DNA of 13,286 bases from a bacterium. Its GTDB lineage: Bacteria; Planctomycetota; J058; JAJDCP01. Numbering within the stretch: the first letter of the stretch is position 1; the number at the start of each line of letters is the position of its first letter. Below, in pieces: positions 1 through 9,012 of the stretch. The notes beneath the pieces were generated by a model. The model saw only the letters and a list, made by a program, of their open reading frames with translations, made no database searches and had not been told where the DNA came from. A program made the translations under genes and the position numbers. Location: the NCBI GenBank assembly GCA_030428695.1, contig JAUIEM010000282.1, positions 1 through 13,286 on the forward strand, written 5' to 3'.

Positions 1-766
1 CGCCGGCGTCCGGCCCGCCGCGCAGGATCACGTCGACGTCCGCCCGCGGCGGCGCGGTCACGCGGAACCAGCTGGTCCCGGAGCATGTCAGCCCCTCGTG
101 CAGCCCCGGCTCGAGGGTCACGATCGGCTCGGTGGCGAGCTCGAGGCTGAAGTCGAGGGTCGCGTTGTAGGCGCGCAGGAGCAGGGTCCCGCCCTCGATG
201 ATCGGATGCGCGATCTCCTCGACGTCCGAGGTCCCGCGCGACGAATCGAGCTCACCGGTGTTGTCGAGAGACCGCAGCTCGAGGTCGAGGTCCCCGTCGT
301 CGGTCGAGAAGGTCGCCTTCACCCGCACGAGGGAGTTGTCGGGAACCTCGAACAGGAACCAGGCCTCACCCTCGGCGCGCAGCCCTTCGTGGAGCCCGGC
401 CGCGAGGGTCGGGAGCGGGTCGATCGCCACCTCGAGCTGGTAGCGGTTCGGGGTGCCGGTGACCTTCAGGAAGGTGCCGCCGCCGAGGACCGGGGCGATG
501 GCCTGTTCGTGGTCTGTGACGCTGGTCGACGAGGCGAGCAGGCCGCCCACCTCGTCGTAGAGGAACATGTCGAGGTCGCCGTCGGCGTGCACCAGGCCCA
601 TCGTGACCCGGACGACGGAGCCGGCGTCGGCGTCGATGCGGTACCAGTGGGCGTCGCTGGTGACCTCGTCGGCGTGGGTTCCGGCGGCGAGTGGACGTGC
701 GTCGTCCGACGGAGCCTGGGCGAAGGCGAGGCCGGCGAGCAGGGCGCAGATGAGGGGAACGCGCAT
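1..766 (-). CDS. Secreted protein with tandem PPC-like beta-sandwich repeats (C-terminus beyond window)
   Basis: The frame is open from ATG at 766 to the window edge, giving 255 codons plus one base, with no stop reached. The N-terminus is a signal peptide: MR, then a hydrophobic core (VPLICALLAGLAFA), with cleavage near AQA at residues 16-18. At least three repeats follow. Each starts L(A/E)(A/P)G(T/L)H (about residues 26, 121 and 218), then has a W(Y/F) strand, and the first two also carry a DGDLD(M/L) acidic turn (residues 62-66 and 158-162). This pattern resembles bacterial pre-peptidase C-terminal (PPC) domains, which are Ca-binding-type beta-sandwiches common in exported proteins. No catalytic domain is visible, although one could lie past the edge. 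An SD site, AGGAGA, sits 4 nt upstream on the minus strand (forward tctcct, 771-776) and fixes the start. The export call is firm; the function is unknown. Confidence 0.85.
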   Translation of the reverse strand, partial: MRVPLICALLAGLAFAQAPSDDARPLAAGTHADEVTSDAHWYRIDADAGSVVRVTMGLVHADGDLDMFLYDEVGGLLASSTSVTDHEQAIAPVLGGGTFLKVTGTPNRYQLEVAIDPLPTLAAGLHEGLRAEGEAWFLFEVPDNSLVRVKATFSTDDGDLDLELRSLDNTGELDSSRGTSDVEEIAHPIIEGGTLLLRAYNATLDFSLELATEPIVTLEPGLHEGLTCSGTSWFRVTAPPRADVDVILRGGPDAG

Positions 767-786
767 GTCTTCTCCTGGAAAGGGGG

Positions 787-807
787 ACCGTAGGGGTCTC
801 CTACGGT
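787..807 (-). promoter_or_regulatory. 8-bp perfect inverted repeat in the leader of the PPC-repeat gene
   Basis: ACCGTAGG (787-794) and CCTACGGT (800-807) form a perfect 8-bp stem around the 5-nt loop GGTCT. It lies 20 nt upstream of the PPC-gene ATG and just before its SD site. It could be an operator, a 5' UTR hairpin, or a terminator for the decayed vapBC unit upstream, although no U-run follows. A weak promoter-like pair on the minus strand, TTGCGC (827-832) and TACCGT (803-808) with an 18-nt spacer, overlaps it. The inverted repeat is seen directly; its role is inference. Confidence 0.45.
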
Positions 808-841
808 AGACGATGCACGCGGCGATGCGCAACGCGTTCGC

Positions 842-1263
842 TCAACCGGGCTCATCCACGAATGGATTGAGCAGGCTTACGCCTGTTCGCTCCACGTCCC
901 TCACGTTCCGCGTAACCAGAGTCAGGTCGTACTCCAACGCTGTTGCTGCAAGGAGCCCCTCCACTGTGGAGAGCGGATCGGGCACGCACAATGTGCCCCA
1001 GCGTTCTGCAATTGTTGCATCGATGTCAGGACACGGCTGGCAAAGCTACTCGAAAGCCGTTGAAGCCACTGCTCCAGTGCCATGGCTGCAACCTTGTCGC
1101 GACGACGGAGAAACTCTATGCCGCGTCGAATCTCGCCAAGCACAAGGACGATGACGTGCAAATCGTCGTCTCGCACCGAAGCAAACCACTGGCGGACACT
1201 CGAGTGCGCACGCGCGCCCTTCCGCAGCTCAGACAGAACGTTCGTGTCGAGGAGGAAGCTTAC
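842..1263 (-). pseudogene. vapC: Degraded VapC-type PIN-domain toxin (frameshift, lost start)
   Basis: A PIN-domain ribonuclease toxin of about 140 aa can be rebuilt from two frames. The first frame (1263 to 1027) gives SFLLDTNVLSELRKG with the first catalytic Asp, then GEIRRGIEFL with the Glu. After VL at 1027-1029 the family continuation (IDATIAERWG, then GLLAATALEYDLTLVTRN, ending NPFVDEPG and TGA at 842-844) lies in another frame, which fits loss of one base near 1026/1027. Where family members usually have a GTG start overlapping the vapB stop as GTGA, this copy reads GTAA (GTA at 1261-1263), so no standard start codon remains in place. The third acidic position appears as VEGLLAATA, where VapC proteins usually have Asp. 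Lower G+C than the neighbouring genes suggests transfer. VapC normally cleaves RNA and is blocked by VapB. The identity is secure, and the gene is very probably non-functional. Confidence 0.85.
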
Positions 1264-1492
1264 AGACGGACATCGCGAGGTTGGTCTCTGGGAGGTGCAA
1301 TCCTGCGTCGTCGCCAACGTCGGGCATCGAGAGCAGGAAGTCCTTGAAGCCCCGTCCCTCCATCTCCCTTGCCAGGGCCTCGCGCAGGATCTCCCTGTGC
1401 TCCGCCTCAGCCGATCGATGGTTTCGCGCGGCGCGTCGCTTCAGGGCGCGCACGACCTGGTCTTCCAGATTGCGGACGATGAGCTGCCGCAC
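1260..1492 (-). pseudogene. vapB: Degraded VapB/FitA-type antitoxin (frameshift near the C-terminus)
   Basis: The ribbon-helix-helix antitoxin starts at GTG 1490-1492 and reads RQLIVRNLEDQVVRALKRRA, then RSAEAEHREILREAL and FLLSMPDVGDD. An SD site lies 5 nt upstream (AGG of GGAGG on the minus strand); another GTG at 1496-1498 is less well spaced. After DDAG the expected C-terminal tail appears in a second frame as APPRDQPRDVRL followed by TAA at 1260-1262, so about one base is missing near 1297-1299 (TTGCA where TTCGCA would restore the frame). Left uncorrected, the frame runs on to a TGA inside vapC. VapB proteins bind DNA through the N-terminal ribbon and wrap the toxin with the C-terminal tail, which is the part damaged here. 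The pair would have autoregulated its own promoter in the 1493-1650 gap. Confidence 0.83.
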
Positions 1493-1654
1493 GGTCACCT
1501 CCACGCAAGCGCTCTCATCGATAGCATGTCGTCGTCCCGTAGCACCCGCAAAGTTCTTTCCAGCGCGCACGCATCCGAGAGGTCTGCCATGCGGCCGCCG
1601 CCGGCAGGGCCGACTCGGACGCCCCGGATCCCCATCCCCGCCTCAACCGACGGC

Positions 1655-1683
1655 TTGTGACCCTCCGCGGGGCGTGTCACAAT
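1655..1683 (+). promoter_or_regulatory. Sigma70-like promoter overlapping a TTGTGAC/GTCACAA palindrome
   Basis: TTGTGA (1655-1660) and CACAAT (1678-1683) are separated by exactly 17 nt, each matching 4 of 6 consensus bases. A start point near 1690 would leave a 20-nt leader before the GTG at 1710. The same bases form a perfect 7-bp inverted repeat, TTGTGAC (1655-1661) with GTCACAA (1676-1682), which would place a dimeric regulator over both promoter boxes. The half-site spacing is wrong for a classical CRP box. The sequence is seen directly; promoter and operator function are inferred. Confidence 0.5.
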
Positions 1684-1709
1684 GCACGCCTACCCGATCG
1701 GAGTCCGAC

Positions 1710-2687
1710 GTGCGTCCTCTGCTCTGTCTGCTGCTGTGTGTCCCCGCTCTCGGCCACGGGCCGTGGACCGAGAAGATCCAGGCGGTCAGCGCGGAGCTCG
1801 AGGTCGCCCCCGACTCGGTCGAGCTGTGGCTGCGGCGCGCCGACTACTTCCGCGCCGACGGCAATCGCCGGCTCGCGGCCGCCGACCTGGCGCGGGCGGC
1901 GGCGCTCGAGCCCACCCACCGGGACGTGATCTTCCTGCGGGCCGAGCTCGCCTTCGCGGACGGGCACGCGGACTCGGCGCGGGTGCTCCTGCAGGGCCGG
2001 GCGAGCAACGCCTGGGAGCACCGGCTGCTCGCGGCGGCCTGCCTGGCGGTCGCCGATACGGCCGGCGCGATCGCCGCCTGGCGGGCCGATCCCCTGCCGC
2101 TGCCCGAGCATCGGGTCGCGCTGGGGCGGCTGCTCGAGGCGCGTGGACAGGGGGAGGCGGCCCTCGCCCTGCTCGAAGAGGCCTTCGCCGCCGACGAAGC
2201 GGTGATCCTGCGCATCGCCATCGTCGACACCCTCGCCCGGGCGGGCCGCCTCGACGAGGGGCTGGCGTTGGTGGTGGAAGCGCGGGAGGCGGCGCGCATC
2301 AAGGTCTTCTGGAAGCTGGTCGAGGCGCGCGCCTGCTATGAGGCGGGCGCCTGGGAGCGGGGTCGGCAGGCGGCCGCCCGGGCGCTGGCCGAGATCGAGG
2401 AGCACAAGGCCAGCGGGCGGATGCGCCCGAGCGCCTACCTGCGCGGCATCGAGGCCGAGGCCCTCGCCCTCGGGGGGGCCTGGGCGCGGGCGGTGACCGT
2501 GCTCGCGCCGGGCGAGCAGCTCGAAGAGCGCGCGCGCTGGCTGGTCCATCTCGGCGCGGTCCGGTCGGCGCGCCGGCTCGAGCGCCTGCAGGCGCAGCGC
2601 GGCCGGGCCGAGCGGCTGTTCGCCGAGCGCGCCCGCAGCCTGCACGAGATCCGCATGCGCGCGCTGATCCTGGGGGAAGAGGAATGA
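1710..2687 (+). CDS. Exported TPR-like helical-repeat protein
   Basis: The start is GTG 1710, because GGAG (1700-1703) lies 6 nt upstream and the reading then opens with a signal peptide (RPLLCLLLCVPALG, cleavage near residues 15-16). The 325-aa product is almost entirely helical and rich in Ala, Leu, Glu and Arg. TPR-like helix pairs are visible at about residues 36-68 (WLRRADYFRADGNRRLAAAD, then ARAAALEP), 71-95 (FLRAELAFADGHADSARVLL) and 136-168 (GRLLEARGQGEAALALLEEAF). The last 40 residues are Arg-rich and may form a coiled coil. TPR proteins are protein-protein scaffolds; no enzyme motif is seen. The original layout had its TGA overlapping the phosphatase start as ATGA, so the two genes were translationally coupled and probably functionally linked before the insertion at 2688. 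The specific role is unknown. Confidence 0.82.
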   Translation: MRPLLCLLLCVPALGHGPWTEKIQAVSAELEVAPDSVELWLRRADYFRADGNRRLAAADLARAAALEPTHRDVIFLRAELAFADGHADSARVLLQGRASNAWEHRLLAAACLAVADTAGAIAAWRADPLPLPEHRVALGRLLEARGQGEAALALLEEAFAADEAVILRIAIVDTLARAGRLDEGLALVVEAREAARIKVFWKLVEARACYEAGAWERGRQAAARALAEIEEHKASGRMRPSAYLRGIEAEALALGGAWARAVTVLAPGEQLEERARWLVHLGAVRSARRLERLQAQRGRAERLFAERARSLHEIRMRALILGEEE

Positions 2688-2882
2688 CCCCGTCTGATTC
2701 ACCGGGATTCCTGCTGCGGACCCGGATGCCGCAGATCTTGGGCACTTCGAGCCTTCTGCGCTGCTCACCTATGGACGGTGTGCCAGCGATGCAAAAACGG
2801 CTCCGCTGCTCGAAGACTCGAAGCGCCCGATCTCAAGCGGCCTCCGGGCCCTCGCGACGAAATCCCGGTGAATCAGCCGGGG
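2688..2882. mobile_element. MITE-like 195-bp palindromic element with 22-bp terminal inverted repeats
   Basis: The left end (2688-2709) and right end (2861-2882) are inverted copies matching at 21 of 22 positions, including the perfect 16-mer CTGATTCACCGGGATT (2694-2709) and its complement (2861-2876). The inner arms also pair imperfectly: CCCGGATGCCGC on the left against CCCGGAGGCCGC on the opposite arm, then GCACTTCGAG against GCGCTTCGAG. The whole element could therefore fold into one long hairpin with its loop around 2770-2800. TGA flanks both ends (2685-2687 and 2883-2885), consistent with a 3-bp target duplication. It is too short to encode a transposase. It splits a former ATGA overlap between the TPR gene and the phosphatase gene. 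The family is not recognised; a REP-like or MITE-like non-autonomous element is the best description. Confidence 0.8.
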
Positions 2883-4897
2883 TGACGCGGACCGCCGCCT
2901 GCCTGCTCGCGCTGTGTGCCGCCCTCGCGGCCCAGGTGCGGGTCGGGCCCTACCTGCAGTCCCTCGGCGAGCGCGAGGTGACGATCTGCTGGCAGACCGC
3001 CGAGGAGACGTCGGGTGGGGTGCTGGTCGGCGACGCTCCGGACGACCTCGACGAGCAGGTCGCCGGGGCGCGCGGACGCTACCATGCGGTGCGGGTCCGC
3101 GGCCTGAAGCCCGGCCGCACCTACTACTACGCGGTGACCGACCGGGACGAGGTCCTCGCCGGGGGCGACCGGCTGCATCACTTCACGACGGCGCCGAAGA
3201 GAGGCTCGCGCGCGCCGATCCGGATCTGGGCGGCCGGCGATGTCGGCACCGGGAACGAGGACCAGCGCGCCGTGCGCGACGCGATGCGCGCCTTCACCGC
3301 GGGGCGCCCGCCGGACTTCTTCCTCGGCCTCGGCGACCTCGCCTACAGCGACGGCGATGAGGACGAGTTCCGCGAGAACTTCTTCGCGCCCTACCGGGAA
3401 GACCTGCGCTCGCTGTGCTGCTTCCCGAGCGTCGGCAACCACGAGACCTACGGCTCGCGAGAAGACTGGGGCGCGGGGGAGCAGTACTCCTACTTCAACT
3501 TCTTCGTGCTGCCCGAGGAGCGCTCCGGCACCGAACGCTACTACAGCTTCGACTGGGGGAACATCCACGTCGTCTCCCTCGACTCCCAGCTCTCGAGCCG
3601 CGGCCCGAACGCCCCGATGGCGCGCTGGCTGAAGGCCGATCTGGCCGCGACCGACGCCGACTGGCTGATCGCGAGCTTCCACCATCCGCCCTACACCAAG
3701 GGCAGCCACGACAGCGATCGCGAGCGGCGCTTGCGCGAGATGCGCGAGAACATCGTGCCGATCCTCGAGGCCCACGGGGTCGACCTGGTCCTGACCGGGC
3801 ACTCCCATTCCTACGAACGCAGCCAGCTCGTGCACGGCTTCTACGCGACGCCGACCACGGCGGAAGACGGGACGCGGGTCGATGCCGGCGATGGCGACTG
3901 GCTCGGGGACGGGGTCTACACCAAGCCGCGCGGGCTGAGCCCATCGGGGGCGGTATACGTCGTCACGGGCAACGGCGGCAAGACCTCGAGTGTGAAGGGG
4001 GACTTCCCGCACGTCCTCTCCGCCTTCTCGGAGCGGCGCCTCGGCAGCTGCGTGATCGACGTCGTCGGCGACCAGCTCACCCTGACCCATCTGCGCGACG
4101 ACGGGACGGTCAGCGACCGCTTCACCATCCACAAGGGAAAGGACCGCCAGCCGCCCGCCGTCCTCGGCGCCCGGCAGCTCGGCGCCGAGCTCGTGCGGGT
4201 CTACCTCAGCGAGCCGGTGCCGGAGCTCGCCGCGGAGCAGTTCTCGATCGAGGGCACGGACGTGCGCGCGCTGACGGTGCTCGACTCGGCCGTCGAGGTG
4301 CTGCTCGAGACCGCTCCCCACACGCTCGGCGCCGAGCACCGGCTGACCGTGCGCGAACTGGAGGACGCGGCGGGCAACGAGCTCGACGAGCAGGTGCTGC
4401 CCTACACCGGCGCAGGCGCGGCGCGGCACCTGGTCGCGGCCGGCGAGCGCTGGCGCTACATCCTCGGCACCGACGATCCCGGCGACTGGACCGCGCCGGA
4501 CTACGACGACGCCTCCTGGCCGAGCGGCCCGAGCGGCTTCGGCTACGGCGACAGCGACGACGCGACCGTGCTTCGCACCATGCGAGGCCGCACCTCGACG
4601 GTCTTCACCCGCATCGCGTTCGAGGCCCCCGGGGACCTGGCCGAGCTGTGGCTCGAGGTCCGCTACGACGACGGCTTCGCCGCCTTCCTCAACGGCACCC
4701 GGGTGGCGAGCGTCAACGCGCCCCGCACGGTCTCCCACAAGTCGCGGGCGAGCGACAGCCAGGAGGACGGCAGCGGACGCTTCGCCGTGCCCCTGGACGC
4801 CCTGCGCGAAGGGCGGAACGTGCTCGCCGTGGTCGGCCTGAACCGCGCCCACGACAGCTCGGACCTCACCCTCGAGGTCGAGCTGCTCGGACGCTGA
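2882..4897 (+). CDS. Secreted purple-acid-phosphatase-like metallophosphoesterase
   Basis: The start is taken as GTG 2882 because a signal peptide follows directly (TRTAACLLALCAALAA, cleavage near residues 16-18). An ATG at 2684 is also open in frame but would add 66 residues read through the inserted element and bury the signal. The 671-aa product has an N-terminal fibronectin-like domain (about 19-110) and then a calcineurin-like fold with the full metal set: GDVG (D120), GDLAY (D152, Y155), GNHE (N186, H187), FHHPPY (H267, H268) and GHSHSYER (H307, H309). Tyr155 matches the purple-colour Tyr ligand of purple acid phosphatases. An Ig-like module (about 420-515) and a jelly-roll carbohydrate-binding-like module (about 521-671) follow. 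It probably hydrolyses phosphate esters outside the cytoplasm using a two-metal centre. The substrate is unknown. Confidence 0.9.
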   Translation: MTRTAACLLALCAALAAQVRVGPYLQSLGEREVTICWQTAEETSGGVLVGDAPDDLDEQVAGARGRYHAVRVRGLKPGRTYYYAVTDRDEVLAGGDRLHHFTTAPKRGSRAPIRIWAAGDVGTGNEDQRAVRDAMRAFTAGRPPDFFLGLGDLAYSDGDEDEFRENFFAPYREDLRSLCCFPSVGNHETYGSREDWGAGEQYSYFNFFVLPEERSGTERYYSFDWGNIHVVSLDSQLSSRGPNAPMARWLKADLAATDADWLIASFHHPPYTKGSHDSDRERRLREMRENIVPILEAHGVDLVLTGHSHSYERSQLVHGFYATPTTAEDGTRVDAGDGDWLGDGVYTKPRGLSPSGAVYVVTGNGGKTSSVKGDFPHVLSAFSERRLGSCVIDVVGDQLTLTHLRDDGTVSDRFTIHKGKDRQPPAVLGARQLGAELVRVYLSEPVPELAAEQFSIEGTDVRALTVLDSAVEVLLETAPHTLGAEHRLTVRELEDAAGNELDEQVLPYTGAGAARHLVAAGERWRYILGTDDPGDWTAPDYDDASWPSGPSGFGYGDSDDATVLRTMRGRTSTVFTRIAFEAPGDLAELWLEVRYDDGFAAFLNGTRVASVNAPRTVSHKSRASDSQEDGSGRFAVPLDALREGRNVLAVVGLNRAHDSSDLTLEVELLGR

Positions 4898-4923
4898 GGC
4901 GCGCTCCTCCGAGCACACGCGCC
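4898..4923 (+). terminator. Possible terminator hairpin after the phosphatase
   Basis: GGCGCG (4898-4903) can pair with CGCGCC (4918-4923), and GCTC can pair with GAGC (4911-4914) inside it, directly after the phosphatase stop codon. The fold is imperfect and no T-run follows, so the role is tentative. Confidence 0.3.
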
Positions 4924-4924
4924 G

Positions 4925-4950
4925 ATCATACGAAGCGGACGCATCATACG
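4925..4950 (+). repeat. Direct repeat ATCATACG x2, 18-bp period
   Basis: ATCATACG occurs at 4925-4932 and again at 4943-4950, in the 151-bp gap before the exported protein at 5049. A second short direct repeat, CGTGAG, follows at 4952-4957 and 4962-4967 with a 10-bp period. Helical-phase repeats upstream of a gene can be regulator sites, but no family is recognised and no convincing -35/-10 pair was found between 4950 and 5030. Confidence 0.35.
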
Positions 4951-5034
4951 GCGTGAGCTGCCGTGAGACAGTGGAGGAATGCGGGTCCGCGCTCGTGGCA
5001 CGAGCCTTGATGTCAACTGGTAGACGCTATCTCC

Positions 5035-5040
5035 AGGAGG
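5035..5040 (+). promoter_or_regulatory. Strong SD AGGAGG selecting a TTG start
   Basis: AGGAGG is 8 nt upstream of TTG 5049 and 17 nt upstream of ATG 5058. The spacing favours TTG as the start, giving the signal peptide a basic N-terminus (MRSM). Confidence 0.65.
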
Positions 5041-5048
5041 CTGCCGCG

Positions 5049-5855
5049 TTGCGTTCCATGATCCTGATCCTCACCTTGTCCCTCACGAGCTGGTCCCTGG
5101 CGGACAAGCCCTCCAAGCTCCTCAAGAGCGCCGTCAAGAAGACCCTGAAGGCGGACAGCCACAGCCTGTCGATCAGCGTCCTCGGCGGGGAGAGCACCAG
5201 CCCCCAGCACACGCTGCGCAGCCGCGAGATCAACTTCAGCCTGAGCAGCCGCACCTACCGCACGTTGACCCATCACAGCCTGCCCGCGGAGGCCTACCAG
5301 TGGGTCGGCGCCGACAACGGCGCGATCTTCCAGGAGGGGCGCTGGGGAGCCCTGGCCGGCTGGGACGACGGCTGGATCATCCTCAAGCTGCACCGCCCGC
5401 TGCCGGTGATCCTCGACGAGGTCAAAGGCCTGAGCCGCAGGGCGGAGTGGGTCGACGCGGAGGGCGAGGAGCCGACCCTGACCGGGCGCCTGTGCATGGA
5501 GGGGCCGCGCGACCTCGCCCTCGCCCACTTCGACAACATCCTCAACACCAACGAGCGCTCCCGCCAGGGCGGAGACATGACGATCGGCAGCGACAACCGC
5601 TGGGAGGCGATCGACCTCGTCGAGCGGCGCTCGGCCCGGATCCTCTACGAGGTGCAGCTCGCGGCCGACCACGAGACGATCACCGAGGTCGAGATCACCG
5701 TGCTGGTCGGCATGCGCAGCAGCGACCGCTCCACCGCCGACGACACCTGGGGCGCCGCGCCCCACCTCGCCTTCACCACGACCTACACGATCAGCGATCT
5801 TGACGCGGTCGAGGAGCTCGAGGTGCCTGCCGGCGCGCAGCGCCTGCTGCGTTGA
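5049..5855 (+). CDS. Exported protein of unknown function
   Basis: TTG 5049 is chosen from the SD at 5035-5040; ATG 5058 is the alternative and removes three residues. The product is 268 aa. A signal peptide (MRSMILILTLSLTSWSLA, cleavage before DKPSK) is followed by a Lys-rich start and then a mixed beta-rich body with repeated aromatic patches (EAYQWVG, GRWGALAGWDDGWIILKLH, WVDAEGEEP). One Cys (RLCMEG) is present and no lipobox, so it is periplasmic or secreted and not a lipoprotein. There is no recognisable enzyme motif. A LolA-like or beta-clam lipid-binding fold is possible from the alternating strands, but this is only a guess. It ends 24 bp before the convergent pyrG stop with no obvious terminator between them. 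Confidence 0.75.
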   Translation: MRSMILILTLSLTSWSLADKPSKLLKSAVKKTLKADSHSLSISVLGGESTSPQHTLRSREINFSLSSRTYRTLTHHSLPAEAYQWVGADNGAIFQEGRWGALAGWDDGWIILKLHRPLPVILDEVKGLSRRAEWVDAEGEEPTLTGRLCMEGPRDLALAHFDNILNTNERSRQGGDMTIGSDNRWEAIDLVERRSARILYEVQLAADHETITEVEITVLVGMRSSDRSTADDTWGAAPHLAFTTTYTISDLDAVEELEVPAGAQRLLR

Positions 5856-5879
5856 GGCCGGTGACGGGTGCTCTGCCCC

Positions 5880-8281
<2,402 letters not shown>

Positions 8282-8394
8282 GGAATCCTCGCCGGGACGG
8301 CGGTGGGGGTTGCCGAAGTGTACCTGACCGGGCGCCGCGGCTCCAGTCTTTGTACCATGGCGCAGGGGCGCGGACGGCGTCCGGAGGAGGCGCG

Positions 8395-8997
8395 ATGGCG
8401 AAGGACATCGATTTCGGCCCGGGCTGGCTGGCCTGGGCGCGGAGATGGATCGCGCTCGGCGTCGTGATCCTGCTCGGCTGGGGCGCGTGGATCTTCGCGA
8501 GCGCGGTCTGGACGGGGAGCCTGGTGCAGAGCGGGATGATGTGCTGTTTCGTCTCGATGACCCCGGCCCCCCTGGTCGGACTGTTGCTCGACTGGATCAG
8601 CCACACCGGCGCCGAGGCCGAGGCCGCCGAGCTGCGCGAGCACTTCGGCTGGCGGGGGACGGTCTGGCTGGTGCGCTTCCGCTTCGGACGCCACTGGCGC
8701 AAGGCCCTGCTCGGCTGCGGGCGGGGCGAGCTGGCGGTGGTTCCCTTGCGGCCGCTGCCGGGCGAGGGTCCCGAAGAGTGGCGCGAGCGCCGGCTCGTCA
8801 ACGCCCGGCGCTGGCCGCTTGAGCAGATCCGCGCGATCGAGTACAAGCCCGCTGGCGCGCCCTGGCGGGTGGCGACGCGCGGCGCCGGGGCGATCCACCT
8901 GCTGCTCGAGGATGAGAGCTGGGTCGCGCTGTGGACCGAGCGGCCGCGGCGCGGGGTGGAGGTCTTCCGCCGGGCCCTCGAGGCGGAGCGGGCCTGA
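8395..8997 (+). CDS. Two-helix membrane protein, tandem paralogue 1
   Basis: ATG 8395 follows GGAGGAGG (8383-8390); an upstream in-frame ATG at 8350 has no SD and is rejected. The 200-aa product has two predicted membrane helices, about 17-39 (WIALGVVILLGWGAWIF) and 46-68 (with MMCCF at 48-52), then a soluble part of about 130 residues. The soluble part includes LGWRGT-like FGWRGTVWLVRF, WPLEQIRAIEYKPAG and the strongly conserved tail GAIHLLLED.SWV.LWTE.PR from residue 165. It is clearly homologous to the next gene. The soluble region looks like a small beta domain ending in a helix, reminiscent of bacterial PH-like domains, but I cannot assign a family. The next gene begins 15 nt downstream, so they form one operon. 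Function unknown. Confidence 0.8.
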   Translation: MAKDIDFGPGWLAWARRWIALGVVILLGWGAWIFASAVWTGSLVQSGMMCCFVSMTPAPLVGLLLDWISHTGAEAEAAELREHFGWRGTVWLVRFRFGRHWRKALLGCGRGELAVVPLRPLPGEGPEEWRERRLVNARRWPLEQIRAIEYKPAGAPWRVATRGAGAIHLLLEDESWVALWTERPRRGVEVFRRALEAERA

Positions 8998-9012
8998 GCC
9001 CGGGGAGTGGAG

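Noticed and set aside
1495..1680. Short minus-strand frame upstream of vapB
   Set aside because: It overlaps the vapB start and the promoter palindrome, and has no SD or recognisable domain.
1655..1682. CRP/FNR-type binding site
   Set aside because: The half-sites TGTGA and TCACA are 16 nt apart, whereas CRP boxes have 6 nt; kept only as a generic palindrome.
2299..2745. Minus-strand open frame beginning in the left arm of the palindromic element
   Set aside because: It runs antisense across the well-supported TPR gene, is Arg/Pro/Ala-rich as expected for a shadow in GC-rich DNA, and starts in element sequence.
2873..4918. Minus-strand open frame opposite the phosphatase
   Set aside because: It is a shadow frame; the plus strand carries every metal-binding motif of the phosphatase.
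8310..8340. Promoters in the divergent kdsB / membrane-gene gap
   Set aside because: Only a -10-like TACACT on the minus strand is visible, with no acceptable -35 on either strand.
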